Shown here: positions 1-14,987 of the stretch, one piece after another | Layout: every line of letters starts with the position of its first letter | How positions within the stretch are numbered: position 1 is the first letter of the stretch | Assembly (NCBI GenBank): GCA_020744425.1 | Contig: JAGMUV010000002.1 | Coordinates: forward strand, 2,586,501-2,650,500 | Origin: Dactylonectria macrodidyma | Taxonomy: Eukaryota > Ascomycota > Sordariomycetes > Hypocreales > Nectriaceae | DNA: 64,000 nucleotides | Direction: 5' to 3' | Position numbers and translations under genes: made by a program | Notes under the pieces: generated by a model | Told to the model about the DNA's origin: nothing | The model's database searches: none | The model's input: only the letters and a program-made list of their open reading frames with translations

Positions 1-4394
<4,394 letters not shown>

Positions 4395-7300
4395 ATGGAG
4401 AACGAGGCACCCGCCGCCGTTCAGGTCCCTGATGGCCGCTCCTCGAGGAGAGACCGCTTGATGGGCAAGCTCTTTGGCGCCAAAAATAAACCTACCGAGC
4501 AGCAATCCGCCGCCAATGTCGATGCATTCCTACACAGCTCCTCTGATAATCTAAGCGTCACCCACGCTCCCCCTCCAATCCCGGCCACGCTGCCCAAGCT
4601 ATCCAAGCTCGACACTACTTCCATATCCCGCTATCCCCAGGCCCTGGCCGTCAACCAGCAAGCACAGCAGAACCGCCCGCTCGCCCCAGGTGTCCGCCCC
4701 GATCCCAAGCAGTCTGGCCGCTCTCCGCGGCCAAATAAGAAAGGTCTGTTTGTCAAGTTCGATGACTCGACCCCAGACGTTATAGGTGAGGGCGGTGACG
4801 AGTCTGAGATTCCCGTCATCGAAATCTCGAAACGCAAGAAGACCCGTCCACCCAAACCCCCGCCGCACCGTCCAAACGCCTATCCTCCAACAAGGGGGCC
4901 GCCTCCTCCTGCAGACACTCCTCCCAGTCTAAATGAATTCAGGCCCAAGTCACTGTCCCGCGCCCAAACGGGATTCTCTTCAATATACGAGCCCGAGTCG
5001 GACGATGAAGCCCACATAGATCCTGAATCCAAAGCCGACGAATTGAGCTCAGCCGGGTCGGGTACCAATTCCCTACCTCCCCTCAAACCACCAGCCCCCA
5101 GGTTTCTTGGGGCTGCTGGGAAGAATGACGAGAACAGGAGGTCCTACATTGAGGTTCACTCACAGGAAATGCGAGAGGCCGAAGGTAGGGCCTTCGCGGA
5201 AGCTGCTCGTGTAGCCAGTGCTACATCCGCGACTTCTCACAATTGGGATGATCCGCCCTCTGCTGCACCAACTTCAGCGTCCTCTCCAATTTCCAGCAGA
5301 CGGCAGGTACCCTCCCCCGATAACCATGCGCCAAGGCCAAACATCGAATACAGCCCGGCCTCGATTCATTCCGAGCTTTCTGGTTACTCCCAATCTAATG
5401 AACCCGAGCAACTCTCTCGACAGCCTAGCATTGCCTCTCACATCACGCGCCAGCCCAGTGTTGCTACCCCTCGTGAACCGCCTCCAATGGCCAGTCGATC
5501 TCTTTCTGTGAGAGTCACCGATCCGGGGGCCGCCGATGAGGCGCTCATTGCCTTTGTTGAGAGGACGAGGCATCTCTTTGAGCTTTTCCGTTTACACGCC
5601 GAGACCATCAAACCCCTGACGACATGTTCTTTAAAGGAGTGCTCTCGCGGAGGTCTTTGGTGGTTTCTGAAGGGCAGGATGGGCTTGGAATCAACTATCC
5701 GAGATCGCCCAAACTCTCCCCAAGGCCAGATGCAAAACGATAGAGATCGCCAGCAGGCCTATGCAGACCTCGCAAAAGGATATTGGCTCTGTGAAGAAAT
5801 GATTCCTGAGATTGCTCAATCACAGGGACTCCCACCAGACGCCGAGGCTATTGAAGTTGGCCAGGCTCTTGTTTCCGCATTACGAAAGCTAGCCATGTCC
5901 ATGAAGCGGAACGGTTTCTTGCCGCCGGAAGATGCGTTTCTTCCGCAAACAATTGACAAATCTATTTGGCTCGAGTATCCGCCGGTAAGCCAGGACATGA
6001 TTGCTCTTCTCTCAGGAAATTGGGGTTCGAGCATGACTGCCATGACAAACCCCATGTCTACCATCCGTCTCTTGGATGCTCTACCTGTGGGTGACAACGC
6101 GGATAACTTTAGTTATGGAAGGATGCCTGCCGATGTCTATCTCATGGAGCAAGGTCATGAAGCCCACAAACTGTTTTTCCCCTGCATGCTCTCCATGGTC
6201 CGACCTGTCAAGTCACTCAGCCTCGTCTTTGTTCTTGCGAGCCAGAACGGCCACATGCAACTAGCCATCCAAGACAACAAGAATGTGGGCCCGGTGTGGG
6301 ATGATGTCCGCTGGAGAAACGAGACGTGCACGCTCGAAATTCGATTGCGCCGTGGTTTCGTCTTAACCGTGCAGCTCGTTCAGCAAGACTACAGGATGCT
6401 GTGGAATATGTACGATTTTGGGAACAAGATCCAGACATCCCTCTTCCCGCGAAGCGAGGAGAACATGGTTTTCAGGACGACCCTTCGCTCATTCCAATAC
6501 ATGGACGCCGATCCTCAATCCCGCCAGTTCCCCAAGGAGCCAGTTTCACAATGCGATGTGGCATTGTTTGAGAAGCAATACAAAGAAAGCGGCCCTACCG
6601 GTGTTCGCATTTGGCATCTTGGTTTCCGGATCGCGGTGGTGACTGGGGCACGCACACGGACACTAAGCGGCGTCAACCATGTGTACACGCCGTCTCAGCC
6701 GATCCAGTTTGGATTCTTCCGCGGTGACAAAGATGCTCCGTCTCTGTCGCTAAAATTCGACAGCGGAAAGTCCAAGGGTCGAATGGTACTGATTTTCAGC
6801 GAGGAGAAGGCCAGGATCAAATTTCACTCTCTCGTCACAGGAACCGCTCTCGACCACGACGACAAGATCTATGCCGACGTCCCCATCAAGGGCTTCACCA
6901 TCGGCCAAAGCGTACGTGAGCCGTTGGGCATGGCGCCCTTTTCCCGCATGCCTTGGAAGGCGGCTAGAGTTGTCAATGATGAGTATGGCGGCGATCAGCC
7001 ACCCACTGTCCTTGCGGATCGACTCAAGGTCGTGCTCGAGTATCAGAATGGCAACATGACCGATCGCATAAACGTAGCGCCTGGAGAATTGCGGGTGAGG
7101 TTGGAAGTATCAAATGCCAAGTTATTCCGTGTCCTGCGCCAGCCTCAGAAGGACATGACGATTTCGGTTTCCGAAGCTCAGGTGTCCAAGGAGCTGCCCC
7201 GAAACATGGCGGACGCTTTGCAACTGCTGCGGCACAACCAGACCATCCGGACCTTTGAGTTTAACAACCTCAAGGATCTGCATGACTTCCAATTTGCCAT

Positions 7301-7841
7301 GACAGGCTTCGAGGTCATATTCGATGCGCTCGCGGTGACCTTTGCCATTTCGCGACGACGCATGGTGGTGCCGATTCACAAGAAGTGGGAGGCTGGGTAC
7401 ACACGAATCCAAGTAATCCGGCAAGAGGATAAGCAACTGCAGTTGTTAGCATTTTTTGAGGATTTCCATCACGGACACTGTATGAATTTTGTCCTCAAGG
7501 GTACAGACATTTACGAGAACACCACACGGAGCGGGAAGGCCGGTATCAAATTTGTTGATGCAAAGTGGCCATTGCCGCGGCTGCCCGCGGACAAGGATGG
7601 CGACTACGATGACATGGCATTTGTTTGCCTTGATGTCCCCGACCTGCCAGGAGAGCATGACGATATTTCCATCATGTTTGAAAAAGAGGCCGGTGAGTAA
7701 CGGAGACGCATGCCCCTCCGTAAACTGGGGAATAGCTAACAATGATGTGCTTACAGACCGAGACGCACTCGGCCAGTGTCTGCCAGCACCAGTGAAGAGT
7801 TCGACAAAAATCACGTCACGATTGAAATGAGTAAATGTTGA
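4395..7841 (+). CDS. Large conserved-looking fungal protein, function not recognised
   Basis: One 3.3-kb exon plus a small last exon encode about 1,128 residues. Residues 1-380 are low-complexity, rich in Pro, Ser and charged residues, with a basic KKKTRPPKPPPHRP-type stretch and many SP/TP sites. The remaining 700 residues look folded, with mixed hydrophobic and aromatic segments and no signal peptide or membrane span. I cannot assign a family. Read unspliced it stops at 7700. An intron ending at the AG at 7755-7756, with a GCTAAC branch point at 7735-7740, removes that stop. Two donors overlap in GGTGAGTAA: the stronger GTGAGT at 7693 gives a tail stopping at 7830 (1,123 aa), and the one at 7697 gives a Ser/Thr/Glu-rich tail stopping at 7841. 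I prefer the second on composition. It may be a cytoplasmic scaffold-like protein; that is a guess. Confidence 0.75.
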
Positions 7842-10800
7842 GTTATTTGACGAGAGCGTCTGCTCTTCTAGGACGAGTTAAATGTGTCAGCGCGGAAGAC
7901 TACGGGGATATACCCAGTGGCCGAAGGGGCCACGACATACTCGGCGCAACGATGCCCAGCAGGACTCCGGAGAACATGGATGAGCCGAGAGGCCGTTGGG
8001 CCGGCATGGGCAGAATCACCATCAACGGGGTCTAGAGAGGAAGAGGAAGAGGAAGAAAACTCCTTTGGCGAAGCGGCATTGGGTCTGATGCGAGGCATCC
8101 CGAGCCGGCCGGAGTTTGGAGGAAGGTAATCTGCGGCGTTTGGGGGCATTTGAATAACCAGAGCCCAGAGCAGGATATCGAAGAAAGACGGGCGGGGTAG
8201 TCGGACAAGATGAAGTCCGAGAAGCCGCTGTCAGAAGCCATAGAAGCAAGCGGTTGCCGGCACTGCCGAGAGAGGCGGTGTGCGTGGACTGCGAATACAG
8301 GAGTCCCTCACAGTTAGGTAGATAAATAGTCTCTCAAGGAGGGGCTTTTCAAGTGGGAGCACGACGATGCTAGAATGCGCAAATGTGCATCTGGATGTCA
8401 ATACTGTGTAACAGGCATCCAGATGGCAGAGGGTCAATGCAGACCCTATGGGCAATACTTAAGTACCTATTTCAATAAATGCCGAGCTGCCTAGCCGGTA
8501 TCCTGTCTAACGTTGCATGCGGCATGGTGGTTGACTCCAACGTGTTGTGCATATGAGGGAGGATGCCTTTGTGGATGGATGGGTTACGCAACAGCACGCG
8601 CAGACCAGACACGTTGAGTGGCATCCACGAAAGGTCCATGGCAACCTAATAAAGTCAACGAGCTTCGAAAGAGCATCAAGCATCAAGCATCGAGTACTAG
8701 ACCACGGGGTCAAGTTAGTGGTGGAGGGACCCCCTGTCACTCAGCGGCATCCTGGGCAGGCCAGTTTGGTGGGGAATACCAGCTTCCATGACGAATGTGA
8801 GGTCACTGATTTGGGGGAAGAGTCGAGGTACTCGCCAACAAATCTAGGTACCTTAAATACTTCTTTGGCTCCAAAAGGCAAACTAAATGTAGGTTAATGC
8901 TGCTCATCTTCTCAATCTGTTCAGTATTCATACCATCACGGCACAGGAGTCCACTGAATTGACGCACAACTGTCACTGCCGGCCCGGGCCTGGGACAAGG
9001 TCGTTGGGGCTGGATGGATGGATGGATGGATCTGGAGGGGTCAGAGTTAGACAGGGTGAGATACGACGTCATGCATTTCCCCCCACCATTTCAGCACTAG
9101 CAACGAAGTACTGTACCTCTTCAACTTCAACTCTAGGAGCTATGACCTATGATCCATCCGCCATTGACCTGTATTTGATGGACCTATAGCATACCAGAAG
9201 CGGGAATTCAACGAGTCACCGCCATAAGAGGTATATTTGTGTGCATGAGCAAACTGGGGATTCTTTGCATGTCAGTCCCGGCTCCGCTTCAGACCTACCT
9301 AGCTCTCTAGGCACCTAGCTGTCAGGCCCGGGGCTTTTTTTATCCCAGTTGACCAGACAGAGAGCTGGTGCTAGTTCAGACAGAGCTACATAGATTATCA
9401 TGTCCTAAATGGAATATGCAGTGTACATTATGTCAAGGTACCTTCCAACCTTCACATTGGGGGGGGGGGGGGGGGGAGGTGGTTCCCCGTAAGCTTTGTA
9501 GCCTTTGCCACTCAGCATCACTCACGGTTGTGCTTAAAGAGGGTAAGAGAGAGATGGCGGGAGCGATTAAACATGATTTCAAGAGCAGGCTGATGGATGC
9601 ACACAGGGCCGGGGCTGATCAGGAGACGCCCGCACGAGTCGTCAGGTTACCAGGCTGTTTTCTGCTGGATGGCGACCTTTATCGCCAAACGGGAAGCCTG
9701 CTCTTGGCTTCTCATGTTCTGATACGTCTGATACGTATACGCGTAGGGAGGTAACCGCTCTGGCCGGTATGTCACAGGCATACTATTGATTGATTCCGGG
9801 CTTGTTGGACTTGGATGCCGGTTACCTGCAGCAGTGGTACTTTTCCTTGCCTGACCCACGCTCCGGAGCCCTGGCCATCTTCCCACCCATCTCTGAATTT
9901 ATCCTAGGCCCGACTCTAAACACAATACCCTACCTCACTCATGAGATGTCTCCCGTGAAGTACCTGTACCCTACCACTTACGTACCTGCCCGGACAAGTA
10001 CCCAAGGTGTCGAAGGAGGCTGCAGGCAGGGCAAGGATCTAGTTAGGCAGGAAGCAAGGGCGCCAGGATAGTTGCTGCCCGTAGGTCATGTAGGGAGGGA
10101 GGTACCTTCGCTGTCGTCACACACAACATGCGTGAGTCGCTGTGGCCTTCTCCGCCGGCTCATCCGCTCGTCATCGTTTGCTTCTTCTATTTTCTTCTTC
10201 ACTTCTCAACTCTCCTCCTGAATAACCTCCTACTCCCATTTCCCCTCTCTTCTTCTTCACGGCCCTGTACCCCCTCAGTCGTCGCATCCCCCTCGCGAGG
10301 GACAAGCCGGAACCGAAGACGAACAGACCAAATCGCTTGCGCCTAACATTCGTATCGAAGCATCAACCAACGACGGACGACGCCCCGCACCCACCCACAC
10401 ACAACACTCGCACACACTCTCGCGAGCTCTTATTCAAGCGGTACCCGCTTCCCGCTGCCTGCTACTGAGCGCAGGCACACTCTCAGTCTATCGAGGCCGC
10501 CAAGAAGAGGCGAGACGAGGTCTACGAGCTCACGAGCCAACGACACAGCTTTCAGAAGGCCGTTAGCATCAATCAGCGTGCCAAAAGTCGACCACTGTCT
10601 TGAAGCGTCAGCAGCTCAAGGCACACCATTCTACTTTACCTAGGTAGTTCCGCAGGCACAGCCCGAAGCAACCGCCTAACATGGTGATGCACCACCTTGT
10701 CTCGGTGCCTGGCCGCCGAAGAACCAGCAGCAGTGAGTTCCGCCAAAACCCATCCTCTGTACACCGTCGTCTGCAATCATCTTGATTCAAATATCCCTAT

Positions 10801-11057
10801 TCTGAGCCTCATACCTCAAAAAACTCGCGTTTGGTGGTTTGGCGAAACGCTCTCAAATCTCTAGCCAGCTGCCTCCACTCAGTTCGTCCCAGGTGCCCAT
10901 GCCCACTCACTATGCATCCCGCTATACAGTACATCCATCCCACCACCCCGCCTCCGAATCCTCCGCGAACTGAGCTCTAACCCACCTGCTTTTCTTTTGC
11001 CCCTCTCCACCAAACTTCTCTCTCCAGCGCGTGTCGTGAGTCGCCGTTCGAGACGCC
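7842..11057. other. Intergenic, no supported gene; simple repeats and polypyrimidine leader
   Basis: This holds a (TGGA)5 run at 9011-9030, an 18-base G run at 9459-9476, scattered ACCTAG/TAGGTA elements, and a C/T-rich zone from about 10130 to 11050. That zone is probably the promoter and leader of the oxysterol-binding protein gene. No ORF here has convincing protein character or paired splice sites. Confidence 0.45.
9459..9476. repeat. Homopolymer G run (18)
   Basis: Eighteen consecutive G between ATT and AGGTGG, in intergenic DNA. Length in such runs is easily miscalled in assemblies. Confidence 0.95.
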
Positions 11058-13071
11058 ATGTTGACCAACTGGTTTGCCCAACCTGCAGGCGCCCGATCCT
11101 CAACCGACGAGCTCCGTAGTGCAGACGCCGACGATGACACCTCCGTCATAGAAGCCGACCAGGGCAATGGTGAGTGACAATCGCCTGCTCCGAAGCTGCC
11201 GCTGTCGCATTCGCAGCCTCCGCTCCAAGCTGCGAACGATCCTTCTGCTAACGACCTTGATTGCCTTCCAGTCCTCTCTCACATCATCTCTCAGCTACGC
11301 CCAGGCGCCGATCTCAGCCGTGTCGTCCTGCCTACCTTTATTCTAGAACCCCGCAGCATGCTCGAGAGGATCACAAAGTACTTTGTCTCGTCCCCATATC
11401 CCAGCGCTTTCGGACTGACGTTTCCCCCATAGTTTCATGTGCCACCCCGAGATGCTCCTCCACATCCCTGAAATAGACGACCCTGTCGAGCGCTTTGTTT
11501 CCGTAGTCAAGTTCTATCTGAGCGGATGGCACATTCGTCCTCCGTTAGTCGCTCTCCGCCCATGACCCTTTTTGAACCTGCTAACAACCATCCAGGGGCG
11601 TCAAGAAGCCTTTGAATCCCATCCTTGGCGAGATTTTCACATGCTATTGGGAGTTTGACGAAAATAAGCGAGCCTACTACATCTCCGAGCAAACCTCTCA
11701 TCATCCGCCCAAATCCAGCTACTTCTATCTGGCTCCCGATCATCACATTCGTATCGATGGAACTCTCAAGCCTCGAAGCCGATTCTTGGGCAACTCCGCT
11801 GCTAGTCTCATGGATGGCATAGCTTTCCTGTCCCTTCTCAATCGAGGCAAGGATCCCGCAAGAGGGGAGCAATAGTTGGTCAACCTGTCTCCTAAATGTC
11901 ATACTTTGCCCAATGTCTTGATCCAGCCTGCGTATATTAGAGGTGGATAGGTGCTGACAACAAGCACAGTATCCTGACACAGCCCAACATGTATGCCAGA
12001 GGCATTCTTTTTGGGAAGATGAAGTATGAGCTTGGAGATCACAGCTTCGTTCGCTGTCCCGAGCTTGATCTCGTCGCCGATGTTGATTTCAAGACAAAGG
12101 GCTGGGTTGGCGGTACCTACAATGCAATCGGCGGAACCATCAAGAGGGAGAGCACTGGCGAAGTGTTGTTTGAACTCTCTGGTCTGTGGAGCGAGGAGAT
12201 GTTCATCAAGAACATGAGTGTGAGTCATTTTAACTCTTTTCAGGTCAGATTGACAAGCTAACCAACACAGACTGGACATCGAGAAATGTTCTTCAACGCC
12301 ACTCAGGCAAAGCCCAACTCACCACTAGTCCGACCAATTGAGGAGCAGGAAGACCGGGAGTCACAGCGTCTCTGGGAAAATACAGCCAAGGCCGTCAAGG
12401 AGCGAAACCACGAACTTGCCACTGACGAGAAGACCAAAATCGAGGACCGCCAGCGTGAGGAAGCCGCACTAAGAGCTCAAGACACGGTCGAGTGGCATCC
12501 TCGACTGTTCCGCCGTGTGCATGGTGGCCCGGGTGGTCTGGAGGAAGGGGAAGAAGACCTCGAATGGGTCATCAATGCTACGATGTAAGTTCATTCGCTC
12601 GCCTCGTCCACTGGGAAGCAGTGGGTCTAACATATGCCCAGTGATAGCTCCGCCACCCCCGACAAACAAGCCGAGCAGGTCATGGCCATCTTCCCCATCG
12701 TCAAGGGCCAGAAGCCGAACCCGCGACACGTCATTCCTCCTCACAATGCTTCCGTCGTCGTCGACAAGCAGCTCGAACATGCCGATGATCAAGTGGCGAT
12801 CGATACGCCCAAGGAGACGAAAGCTGAGGAGACAAAGACTGAGGAGGTGAAGCTACAAAACGAGAAGCCTGAAGACAATCTCATCGACTTTGATACAATA
12901 CCTGCATCGCAACCTGCTCAATCCCCTACTAAACCGGAGGCGGTCAAGCCTACGCCGAGCCAGGTCGAAATCCAGAACATGTTGAACTCGACAGGAAAAC
13001 CAGCTGACGGACCACTCATTGATTTCGCTACAGACCTGGAGAAGGATCTGCCGTCCGTCGCGAAACAATGA
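11058..13071 (+). CDS. Oxysterol-binding protein homologue (Osh/Kes1-type lipid transfer protein)
   Basis: Proteins of this family shuttle sterols and PI4P between membranes at contact sites and the Golgi. Seven exons (11058-11169, 11272-11377, 11433-11543, 11596-11868, 11970-12219, 12271-12584, 12642-13071) join in phase to 531 residues. The family fingerprint is present as EQTSHHPP (about 11689-11712). The N-terminal lid and core are typical ([27 protein letters not shown]). No PH domain is present, so it is the short Osh4/Kes1 class, although about 100 residues longer than yeast Kes1. The extra part is an acidic/Lys-rich C-terminal tail with two LIDF motifs. Intron 4 lacks a usable GT donor before an in-frame TAG at 11873; a GC donor at 11869 fits the phase. 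The other junctions have good consensus. Confidence 0.9.
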
Positions 13072-13498
13072 GGCAATTTCTCAACCGAAGAATAGATGTG
13101 TCAGGCGAAAGGGTCGGTTGGCTATTATTAAAAGAACGGGGTAAGGTGGCGGGTTTGGGGCGGGCATATATCAACATCGGCGCGGCATAAGGGCTCGTTA
13201 TAAAGGGATACCATTGTACATATCTGCATTATGATGGGTTGGCAATGAGTAACAGGGCTTCAACGCCAACCAAGCAAGACTAGTAACAACCAAGATGGGT
13301 CTCATTGAGACCACGACTTGTTTTTTGAATTCACGTGGATTATCTGTACAGGTGCGGCTTCATCAACACACCCCAAAAAGTGAAGCTACCCAAAGCCCTT
13401 CCTTGAACGCCATGACCTAGACCTCCCTTAAGAGACGAATATTTTCCCTCCCGTCTCGTTCAATCGGATTGAAACTACAAAATACAACCAACAAAACA
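13072..13498. other. Convergent 3' flanks
   Basis: Shared 3' region between the oxysterol-binding protein gene (+) and the U2AF small-subunit gene (-). It is mildly AT-rich and contains no coding sequence that I can support. Confidence 0.5.
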
Positions 13499-14286
13499 CT
13501 AAAACCGGCGTCGCGTCGGCTCGGGAGTTGGCGAACGACTAACGCTCTTCTCGTCGCGACCGCGCGACTTGAGCCACTTCTTGGTGCTGAGCGTGAGATC
13601 ACGATCGAGCTCCTCGCCAGGGTTCTTGCGATGGATAAAGTTGCAGAATCCGCCACGGACGCAGCCCTCGCCAGAGTTAAGTCGACAGCAAGCCTCGCGG
13701 AAATCGGTCACAGGGCTGAGCTCGCAGTAGATAGGGCGAGCAGCGTACCACCGGCTGTTGAGCTCGTCGCAAGCCTTTTGGGCAGATTCCTCGTACTTGA
13801 ATCGCGCGTAGACGTTACCGATGAGGTCTGTGGGAGAGTACGGTCAGTACATTTGCCTCGACGCCAAGATGTGGAGGAAGAGGGTAATACGCACGATCAT
13901 TGTTGTTGTCGCAGACAACGAGCTCCTCAAGCTCTCCATACTTGCAGAGTTCGCACCAGATATCCTCGTAGAAGGCGTCAAAGTGGTTCTGGAGCTGTGA
14001 AGGGTTCATGCGGTTCTTGGGGTCGTAGGCCGGGTTCTGGTAGAGGTTGGGCATCAAGATGGTCTGGCTGTAGGAGGGCTTGACGTGTTTTCGGGAGCAG
14101 CGGTCCCCATGTCTACAGGCGCCAATTTTCTAAAGCGTCGAGGGCGCGATGGCGCGTACGTTAGTAATGCTGAACCGCAAGATACACAGGGAGGGAAGGA
14201 AGAGAAGACTCAAGACTTACAAAGTAGAAGGAGCAGTTGACTTTGTCAAGCTCGGTGCCGAAAATGGAGGCAAGGAAGTTGGCCAT
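13499..14286 (-). CDS. U2 snRNP auxiliary factor, small subunit (U2AF35/U2AF23)
   Basis: This splicing factor recognises the AG at the 3' splice site together with the large U2AF subunit. Three exons, 14286-14221, 14129-13895 and 13827-13499, give 209 residues, close to the 216 of fission yeast U2AF23. The order is the family's: N-terminal CCCH zinc finger (GACRHGDRCSRKH), atypical RRM (residues about 45-145, with DIWCELCKYGELEELVVCDN and NVYARFKYEESAQKAC), second CCCH finger (REACCRLNSGEGCVRGGFCNFIH), then a short Arg/Ser-containing tail. The long RS domain of the animal protein is lacking, as usual in fungi. The first intron has GTAAGT and the acceptor TTTAG. It diverges from the ELMO gene. 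Confidence 0.95.
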
Positions 14287-14987
14287 AGCTGTAGAGATGT
14301 GGTTATGTGTGGCGACAAGGTTGAGTGAGGCTGCTTCGATCAATGGTGATGGCTGGCGTAGGATGAGCTTGGTGGAGGAAGAATTGGGACGTTGCAAGAT
14401 AGCCTTGCGCCACATGAGGCGGATGAGGCTAGATCACGTGCGTGGCTGGTTTGTCATAAACCCGTGCTAAGGTGGACACAGCTGGAGCTTTCTAGTGGGT
14501 TGAAGCCACCACCGCCACAAGGGAAGGACGAATCGCCAGGTACCTAGGTACCGAAACAGGGTGGTGTGGCTTGGAACTGGTGAGACCGTTCTCCTCCGCC
14601 TAACGAAAGTCCAGTCCTGAACTGGTAAGTGGTTCATTAAACGATTCAGGGACCGACATTTGGAGTTTCCGACATCGTTGACTTCACACCAGCGATTTTC
14701 CCTTCTCCGCGCGCCTTGGGACTCGCAAGTGGAAACTCGAAACACGGGATTGAGGAGCTCGAGACTGCCTGAAACTTTCCACCAACACTGGCCTCCCCCC
14801 TCCACTGCCAGCGGGATCCTACAGTTGCCTCTCGCTCTCTCTCCATCTTTAACTCTAGGCAATGAATGCACCGGCATAACGTCTCCTTGTCTCTCAGTCG
14901 CTCGCTTCCTCGACTGAAACCCGTCCCCCGCCTCCCCGAGCTAGAGCTTGAACACGAAATCGAAGCCGAAATCAAAGTAAAAAATCG
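14287..14987. promoter_or_regulatory. Divergent promoter region, U2AF23 / ELMO
   Basis: 700 bp between two divergent start codons. It contains a palindromic CAGGTACCTAGGTACC block at about 14539 and a C/T-rich stretch just before the ELMO ATG. No gene is seen. The promoter role is inferred from position only. Confidence 0.35.
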
